A stretch of DNA of 64,000 bases from NAT127 sp034717695 (GTDB lineage: Bacteria; Pseudomonadota; Gammaproteobacteria; Pseudomonadales; Porticoccaceae). Position 1 is the first letter of the stretch; every line of letters starts with the position of its first letter. The stretch covers positions 1 through 64,000 of the forward strand of contig JAYELS010000066.1 in assembly GCA_034717695.1 (NCBI GenBank), written 5' to 3'. This document shows positions 59,601 to 64,000 of the stretch, one piece after another. The position numbers and the translations under genes are program-made. The notes under the pieces are model-generated. The model did no database searches. It worked only from the letters and a program-made list of their open reading frames with translations, and was not told the DNA's origin.

Positions 59601-60578
59601 GGCGCCGACCTCACCCAGCGCCTGCTGGCGGTGGCCCGGCGTCAGGCCCTTGAGCCCAGCGACGTGGCCATGGGTGAGCTGCTGGCGGATATGGGTGGGC
59701 TGTTGCGCCGCACCCTCCACGAGAATATCGAGATCGACCTGCGGGTCGCCCCCGACACCTGGAAGGCCATCGCCGACCCCGGCCAGCTCGAAGGGGCCGT
59801 GCTCAACCTCTGCATCAATGCCCGCGACGCCATGCCGGCGGGCGGCCTGTTGACCCTCGAAACCGCCAATCGGGTGCTCGATGCCGACTACTGCGCGCGC
59901 CACGGGGATCTCGCCCCGGGGCCCTATGTGATGATCGCGGTATCCGATACCGGTGTGGGGGTCCCGGCGGAGAACCTGGCGCGGATCTTCGATCCGTTCT
60001 TCACCACCAAGGAAAAGGGCAAGGGGACGGGCCTCGGCCTCAGCATGGTGTACGGGTTCGTCAAGCAAAGCCGCGGCCACGTCAGTGTCTACTCCGAGGT
60101 GGGGGTGGGCACCACGGTGAAGATCTACCTGCCCCGTGCCGGCGGCCCCGGGTCCGTCGCGGTGGAGGCCGAGCCCCGCGCCATACCACAGGTGGACCCG
60201 GCGGAGATCAGCATCCTGCTGGTGGAGGACGATGAGATGGTGCGGGCCTTCGCCAGCCAGATGTTGCTGGCCAGCGGCTACCGGGTGCTGGTGGCGGACA
60301 ATGGTCCGGCGGCCCTGGAGGTGCTGCGCAGCGATGCCAGGGTGGACCTGCTGTTCACCGACGTGATCATGCCCGGGGGGCTCAACGGCCCGCAGCTGGC
60401 GGAGCAGGCCCTCGCCCTGCGGCCCGGGCTTCGGGTATTGTTCACCTCCGGCTACACCGAGAACGCCATCGCCCGCCAGGGCCAGCTCGATCCCGGTATC
60501 CCCCTCCTCAACAAGCCCTATCGCCAGGGAGAACTGATGGCCAAGATCCACCTCGCCCTCGGCCGGGATCGCCACTGA
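56643..60578 (+). CDS. Multi-PAS/GAF hybrid sensor histidine kinase
   Basis: A 1311-aa soluble hybrid kinase without transmembrane segments. Order by eye: PAS (about 45-165), GAF (about 190-330), PAS (about 345-465), GAF (about 485-640), a second GAF-like unit (about 645-800), PAS (about 810-925), HisKA with H947 in GGVAHDFNNLL, HATPase, then a receiver with D1240 in LLFTDVIMPGG. It should sense small molecules or redox/light in the cytoplasm and pass phosphate internally. No DNA-binding response regulator or HPt gene is adjacent. ATG 56643 is preferred over ATG 56637 by the spacing of GGAG. Its stop is 1 bp before the next kinase ATG. Confidence 0.93.
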   Translation: MNDNDSQGRPDARHLLDNLADIQGRLRRQLADPGLDGGLRADILAALGGPSAAVLDALPAHVTLLDHRGAIVQVNAAWRRFADHNDGQLSCCGRGTDYLAECDRASAEGSREAAEAGEGIRAVLAGRLGHFEMEYPYHGPNQRRWFTMRVSPLVTADGTGALVMHMDASARMLAEQQAERNARYLAAIVDFERQLIHVEQGVDDLLARVPAIAERLLDGDGAAMFSLKGDEFACCAASGIAAAMVGRRLSLDLSLCGKAARTRAVQLSLDAGRDQRVSREVFESIHASSLLAAPIVIGDQVVGVIKVMARERNRFGEADVSTLELMASSLANILLREYNADRLRASEQQYRLLFDNNPQPLWVYDLETLAFLAVNDAAIEHYGYSREEFLGMTIADIRPAEDVPRLLANIAEVEDGVDDAGVWRHRKKDGTLIEVEIVSHAMALDGRPAEMVMATDVSARRQAERDLHRVHRAQQMLSQCNGVLVRASDEATLLRDITAIAIGTGGYHSAWVGYAEDGPDKPIRVAIHSAADDSQVFLRDMPLSWDENRPEGQGMSGRTIREGVAQVCEDLAQAPGSPAGVSRAATLGVRSLLSLPLRNRERTFGVLALYSAIPGEFPAEEISLCQELADNLAFGIEHLREIQERAQLEAAVFKVASSVSTATGPAFFQELTASIADTLGADACVISRLLPGGEGELRTLAGIYRGNPLPPLEYRLGGTPCEHLVDHPEWVIPSRVRDLYPDYPALARMNAEAYVGLRLEDNAGQLIGVIFVAYCQALGNRDFVVSVLRIFAARAMAELARMDADTHIREQASLLDKARDAILVRDLDYRISYWNKGAEALHGWRADEVLGNLYGAGIEGEARRELEAANARVLAQGEWRGQLHQKRNDGRAITVEAHWTLVRDDAGEPRSVLCIHSDISERLALEEQLRQSQRLESLGQLTGGVAHDFNNLLTVILGNAELLAEELADDRRLGKLAEMIRNASERGADLTQRLLAVARRQALEPSDVAMGELLADMGGLLRRTLHENIEIDLRVAPDTWKAIADPGQLEGAVLNLCINARDAMPAGGLLTLETANRVLDADYCARHGDLAPGPYVMIAVSDTGVGVPAENLARIFDPFFTTKEKGKGTGLGLSMVYGFVKQSRGHVSVYSEVGVGTTVKIYLPRAGGPGSVAVEAEPRAIPQVDPAEISILLVEDDEMVRAFASQMLLASGYRVLVADNGPAALEVLRSDARVDLLFTDVIMPGGLNGPQLAEQALALRPGLRVLFTSGYTENAIARQGQLDPGIPLLNKPYRQGELMAKIHLALGRDRH

Positions 60579-60579
60579 C

Positions 60580-63234
60580 ATGGCGCCCTCCAGCACCGCC
60601 GCCATCCGTCCCCGCCTCGCCGGCACCCTGGGCATCGTTCTCCTGTGGCTCTTGATGGTGGTGATCCTCGTCACCGACAGCCTGACCCAGCTGGGGTTCG
60701 CCCACGGCATTCTCTACCCGCCGGTGGTGCTCCTCGCCCTGCGCACCCGGCGACTCGGGGTGGTACTGGCCATCGCCGGCGCCGCCACGGTCTTCACGGT
60801 TATCGGGTTCTTTCTCTCGCCCCCCGCGCCCCCGGGGTTTGACATGGGCTTCGTGGTGATGAACCGCCTGCTGTCCATCGTCGGCATCCTGGTGAGCGCG
60901 TCCCTCGGGGTGGGCGTGCTGCGCCACGGCGAGCGGCTCGAAGCCGTCAACCAGCGCCTGCGGGATGCCCAGGCGGACCTTGAACGCAACACCGAGCTGC
61001 TCGCCATCGCCGGAGAGGTGGCCCATCTCGGGGGCTGGAGCCTCGACGTGCCCCGCAACCTCGCCACCTGGACGGAAGAAACCCGCCGCATCCACGGCCT
61101 CGACCTCGGCGTGGACTTCGACCCGGCGCAGGCCTTCGATCTCTATTGCCCCGAGGACAGGCCCCGTATCGAGGGCTGCCTGCGGCGCTGTATCGACGGG
61201 GGGGAGCCCTTCGATGATGAATTCCGCATCCATCGCCCGGACGGCCAGGTGGTCTGGCTGCGGGTGATCGGCCGCCCGGTGCGGGGCGCGGGGGGCGCCG
61301 TGGTGGGGGTCCAGGGGGCGGCCCAGGACATTTCCGCCCGCAAGGCGGCGGAGCACAGCCTCGCCCACAGCGAGGCGCGCTTCCGCCAGCTGGCGGAGGC
61401 CATGCCCATGATCGTGTGGACGGCGGAGCCGGACGGCCGGGTGGATTTCTCCAGCCAGCGAATGTTCGACTACACCGGCGTGCCCCGGGACCAGGAGGCC
61501 GCCGGCCAGCAGCGCTCCAGTTTTCCCCACCCGGACGACCGGGCCACCGCCCAGGCCGCCTGGCGCCGCGCCATCGATACCGGAGGGCCGTTCAGCGTGG
61601 AGATTCGCCTGCGCCGCCACGACGGCGAGTACCGCTGGCACCTGTTGCGGGCGAGCCTCGCCCGGGATGCCGACGGCAAGCCCCTCAAGTGGTTCGGCAC
61701 CACCATCGACATCCACGACGAGCGGCGCCGGGGCATGGAATTCGAGGCCCTTGCCCAGCGCCTCAATACCACCCTCGAAAGCATCACCGACGGCTTCATC
61801 ACCCTCGACCGGGAGTGGCGCTTCACCTACCTCAACAGCCAGGCGGAGCGCATCATCCGGGTGCGCCGCGACCAGGTGCTGGGGCGGAGCCTCTGGGATG
61901 TGCTCCCCGAGGCGGTGGGCACGGTGTTCGAGGAGCGCTACCGGGAGGCGATGGGAACCCAGCAGGCCACCACCTTCGAGGCCTACTACGAACCCCTGGA
62001 TCTCTGGGCCGACATCAAGGCCTACCCCTCCAGGGAGGGCCTCGCCATCTACTTCCAGGACACCACCCTGCGCCGCAAGCTCGAACACCAGTTGCGGGAA
62101 TCACAGCGCCTGGAGGCGGTGGGCCAGCTCACCGGCGGCATGGCCCACGATTTCAACAATCTGCTCACGGTGATCCTCGGCAACGCCGAGATCCTCAGCG
62201 AGGAATTGCCTCCGGAATCGCCCCTCCGGGGCCTCGCCGCCATGGTGGCGAGCGCCGCCCAGCGGGGGGCCGACCTCACCCAGCGGCTGCTGGCCTTTGC
62301 CCGCCGCCAGGCCCTGGAGCCCCAGGTGCTCGACATCAACCAGCTGGTGAGCGGCCTCGACGGCCTGCTGCGCCGCACCCTCGGCGGCCATATCGAGATC
62401 GAATGGGTGCGCGCCCCGGGGCTCTGGCCCGCCCTGGTGGACCCGGTGCAGCTGGAGAGCGCCCTGCTCAACCTGGCCATCAACGCCCGGGACGCCATGG
62501 CGGCGGGGGGCCGGCTCACCATCGAGACCGCCAACACCCGCCTCGACAGCGACTACGCCCGCACCCACAGCGAGGTGATCCCCGGGCAGTACGTGCTGGT
62601 GGCGGTGTCCGACACCGGCTGCGGCATTCCCGCCGACCGGCTGTCCCGGGTGTTCGAGCCGTTCTTCACCACCAAGGAGGTGGGCAAGGGCACCGGGCTT
62701 GGCCTCAGCATGGTGTTTGGCTTCGTCAAGCAGTCCGGCGGGCACATCAGCATCTACTCCGAGCCGGAGGAGGGCACCACGGTGAAGATGTACCTGCCCC
62801 GGGCCCACCGCCCCGGGGACGCCCCGGCGAGCCCCGACAGCGAGGACGCCGCCAGCCCCGGGAGCGGTCAGCTGATCCTCCTCGTGGAGGACGACGATCT
62901 GGTGCGGGATTACGCCGCCGAGCAGCTGTCGTCCGCCGGCTACCGGGTGCTTCAGGCGGCCAACGGCCCGGAGGCTCTCGCCGTGCTCCGGGGCCGGGAT
63001 GACATCGATCTGCTGTTCACCGACGTGGTGATGCCGGGGGGCATGAGCGGGCGGGTGCTGGCGGACCAGGCACTGGCCCTGCGCCCGGGGCTCAAGGTGC
63101 TCTACACCTCGGGCTACACCGAGAACGCCATCGTCCACCAGGGCCGCCTCGACCCGGGGGTGCGGCTGCTCAACAAGCCCTACCGGCGGGGCGCGCTGCT
63201 GGAGAAGGTGCGCCAGGTGCTGGCGGAGGGGTAG
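60580..63234 (+). CDS. PAS hybrid sensor histidine kinase, membrane-bound
   Basis: An 884-aa hybrid kinase starting 1 bp after the preceding kinase stop, so the two are translationally coupled. Two or three hydrophobic helices (about residues 12-35, 45-75 and 85-115) form an N-terminal membrane sensor. Three PAS units follow ('LGGWSLDVPRNLATWTEETRRIHGLDL' in part, 'VDFSSQRMFDYTGVP' and 'FTYLNSQAERIIRV'). HisKA has H523 in GGMAHDFNNLL, then come HATPase and a receiver with D815 in LLFTDVVMPGG. The kinase-receiver half is closely similar to that of its neighbour, which points to a duplication with exchanged sensor modules. Confidence 0.93.
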   Translation: MAPSSTAAIRPRLAGTLGIVLLWLLMVVILVTDSLTQLGFAHGILYPPVVLLALRTRRLGVVLAIAGAATVFTVIGFFLSPPAPPGFDMGFVVMNRLLSIVGILVSASLGVGVLRHGERLEAVNQRLRDAQADLERNTELLAIAGEVAHLGGWSLDVPRNLATWTEETRRIHGLDLGVDFDPAQAFDLYCPEDRPRIEGCLRRCIDGGEPFDDEFRIHRPDGQVVWLRVIGRPVRGAGGAVVGVQGAAQDISARKAAEHSLAHSEARFRQLAEAMPMIVWTAEPDGRVDFSSQRMFDYTGVPRDQEAAGQQRSSFPHPDDRATAQAAWRRAIDTGGPFSVEIRLRRHDGEYRWHLLRASLARDADGKPLKWFGTTIDIHDERRRGMEFEALAQRLNTTLESITDGFITLDREWRFTYLNSQAERIIRVRRDQVLGRSLWDVLPEAVGTVFEERYREAMGTQQATTFEAYYEPLDLWADIKAYPSREGLAIYFQDTTLRRKLEHQLRESQRLEAVGQLTGGMAHDFNNLLTVILGNAEILSEELPPESPLRGLAAMVASAAQRGADLTQRLLAFARRQALEPQVLDINQLVSGLDGLLRRTLGGHIEIEWVRAPGLWPALVDPVQLESALLNLAINARDAMAAGGRLTIETANTRLDSDYARTHSEVIPGQYVLVAVSDTGCGIPADRLSRVFEPFFTTKEVGKGTGLGLSMVFGFVKQSGGHISIYSEPEEGTTVKMYLPRAHRPGDAPASPDSEDAASPGSGQLILLVEDDDLVRDYAAEQLSSAGYRVLQAANGPEALAVLRGRDDIDLLFTDVVMPGGMSGRVLADQALALRPGLKVLYTSGYTENAIVHQGRLDPGVRLLNKPYRRGALLEKVRQVLAEG

Positions 63235-63242
63235 GGGGCGGT

Positions 63243-64000
63243 TCAGCCGATCCTGGGGATCCTGTCCACCCAGGGGATCACGTCCTCGGCCCACAGCGGC
63301 CGGGCGATGTGATAGCCCTGGGCCAGATCGCAGCCCTCGCCCTTGAGAAACTCCAGGGTGGCGGCATCCTCCACCCCTTCGGCGGTGACGGTGAGCCCGA
63401 GGCTCTGGCCGAGGTCGATGATGGAGCTCACCACGGTGCGGGACTCGGTGGATTCCATGGCGTTCATCACGAACGACTTGTCCACCTTGATCTCGGAAAA
63501 CGGCATCCGCACCAGCTGGATCATCGACGAAAAGCCGGTGCCGAAGTCGTCGATGGAGAGGCTGAAGCCCTTCATCCGCAGTCGGGTGAGCAGATCGAGG
63601 GAGGCCACCGGGTCCTCCATGGCGCTGGTTTCGGTGATCTCGAAGATGACCCGGCGGGTGTCCACCCCGTGGTCGCCGCACAGCGCCGCGACCCGGTCGG
63701 CGAATTCCGGGGCCCGCAGGCTTTTCGCCGAGAGGTTCACCGACAGGGTGCAGTCCGCCACGCCGGCGCGGGGGCCGAACAGGGCGAACCACCCCAGGGA
63801 CTGGGCCAGCACCACCTCGGTGAGATCGCCGATCATGCCCCGTTCCTCCGCCAGGGGGATGAAACGGTCGGGCATGATCAGCCCGTGGCGCGGGTGCTTC
63901 CAGCGCACCAGGGCCTCGAAGCCCGCCAGGGCGCCGCTGGCGCAGGCGATCTTGGGTTGGTAGGCGAGCACCAGCTGGTCGCCGTGGATGGCCCGCGCCA
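63243..64000 (-). CDS. EAL-domain cyclic-di-GMP phosphodiesterase (partial)
   Basis: The frame runs off the right end of the window, so only the C-terminal EAL domain is seen (about 252 residues). Catalytic features are present: GFEALVRW (the EAL motif), 'SVNLSAKSL' (Asn), 'FEITETSAMED' (Glu), 'DDFGTGFSSM', 'IKVDKSFV' (Lys) and 'TAEGVED'. An active c-di-GMP phosphodiesterase is therefore likely. The part upstream of the domain, possibly sensory, receiver or GGDEF, is outside the window. It is convergent with the twin hybrid kinases, which may be its signalling partners. Confidence 0.92.
   Translation of the reverse strand, partial: ARAIHGDQLVLAYQPKIACASGALAGFEALVRWKHPRHGLIMPDRFIPLAEERGMIGDLTEVVLAQSLGWFALFGPRAGVADCTLSVNLSAKSLRAPEFADRVAALCGDHGVDTRRVIFEITETSAMEDPVASLDLLTRLRMKGFSLSIDDFGTGFSSMIQLVRMPFSEIKVDKSFVMNAMESTESRTVVSSIIDLGQSLGLTVTAEGVEDAATLEFLKGEGCDLAQGYHIARPLWAEDVIPWVDRIPRIG

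Overview
The window looks like chromosomal DNA of a GC-rich gammaproteobacterium of the Pseudomonadales/Cellvibrionales kind. The evidence is gene content and order: dapA-bamC-MBL hydrolase-purC as in Pseudomonas, yffB-dapD-dapE, aceE-aceF of the homodimeric-E1 type, fabV, rnt-pyrC, rsmJ, a modABC operon, a BepA-type protease and a pitrilysin-type lipoprotein. No rRNA, tRNA, CRISPR array or phage genes were seen, and the species cannot be named from sequence alone.

Layout. (1) 1-5.6 kb: a visibly less GC-rich accessory block. The left edge carries the start of an IS5-type transposase, followed by an exported sulfatase, a TfdB-like FAD phenol monooxygenase, a Rieske oxygenase of the vanillate demethylase type and a glutathione S-transferase. 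It reads as a small acquired catabolic cluster, possibly for a sulfated or alkoxylated aromatic compound. (2) 5.7-20.2 kb: envelope proteases (bepA, M16), pyruvate dehydrogenase E1/E2, an MDR reductase, a thiolase and modABC. (3) 20.3-23.6 kb: an unfamiliar pair, an ATP-grasp ligase whose frame is cut by an in-frame TAA and a 664-residue protein with a possible papain-like Cys/His/Asn set in its C-terminal half. (4) 23.8-31.5 kb: a YrbG-type antiporter, fabV, two metallo-beta-lactamase-fold hydrolases, a lipid A acyltransferase, dapA, bamC and purC. (5) 31.5-32.0 kb: an AT-rich gap with a cluster of DnaA-box-like sites. (6) 32-39 kb: lipoproteins, rsmJ, dapE, dapD, yffB, sixA and a retropepsin-like/RimK ATP-grasp fusion, interspersed with three short elements bounded by inverted heptad-type repeats. 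(7) 39-43.4 kb: a MacAB-like exporter with one ATPase and two permeases. (8) 43.4-47.2 kb: a tandem array of five 117-bp repeats plus two dispersed groups of the same repeat, among a DMT transporter, DUF2905, DUF924 and a methyltransferase. (9) 47.2-64 kb: rnt, pyrC, a dienelactone hydrolase, an RND efflux pair, an atypical cytochrome P450, an LLM flavin oxidoreductase, two related giant PAS/GAF hybrid histidine kinases and an EAL-domain protein cut by the window end.

Most of the window is housekeeping. The parts that deserve a second look are the interrupted ATP-grasp/papain-like pair, the two families of intergenic repeats, the DnaA-box cluster, the P450 lacking the usual acid-alcohol pair, and the low-GC catabolic block beside an IS end. 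Start codons were chosen from Shine-Dalgarno sequences, signal peptides and family length; weak choices are flagged.
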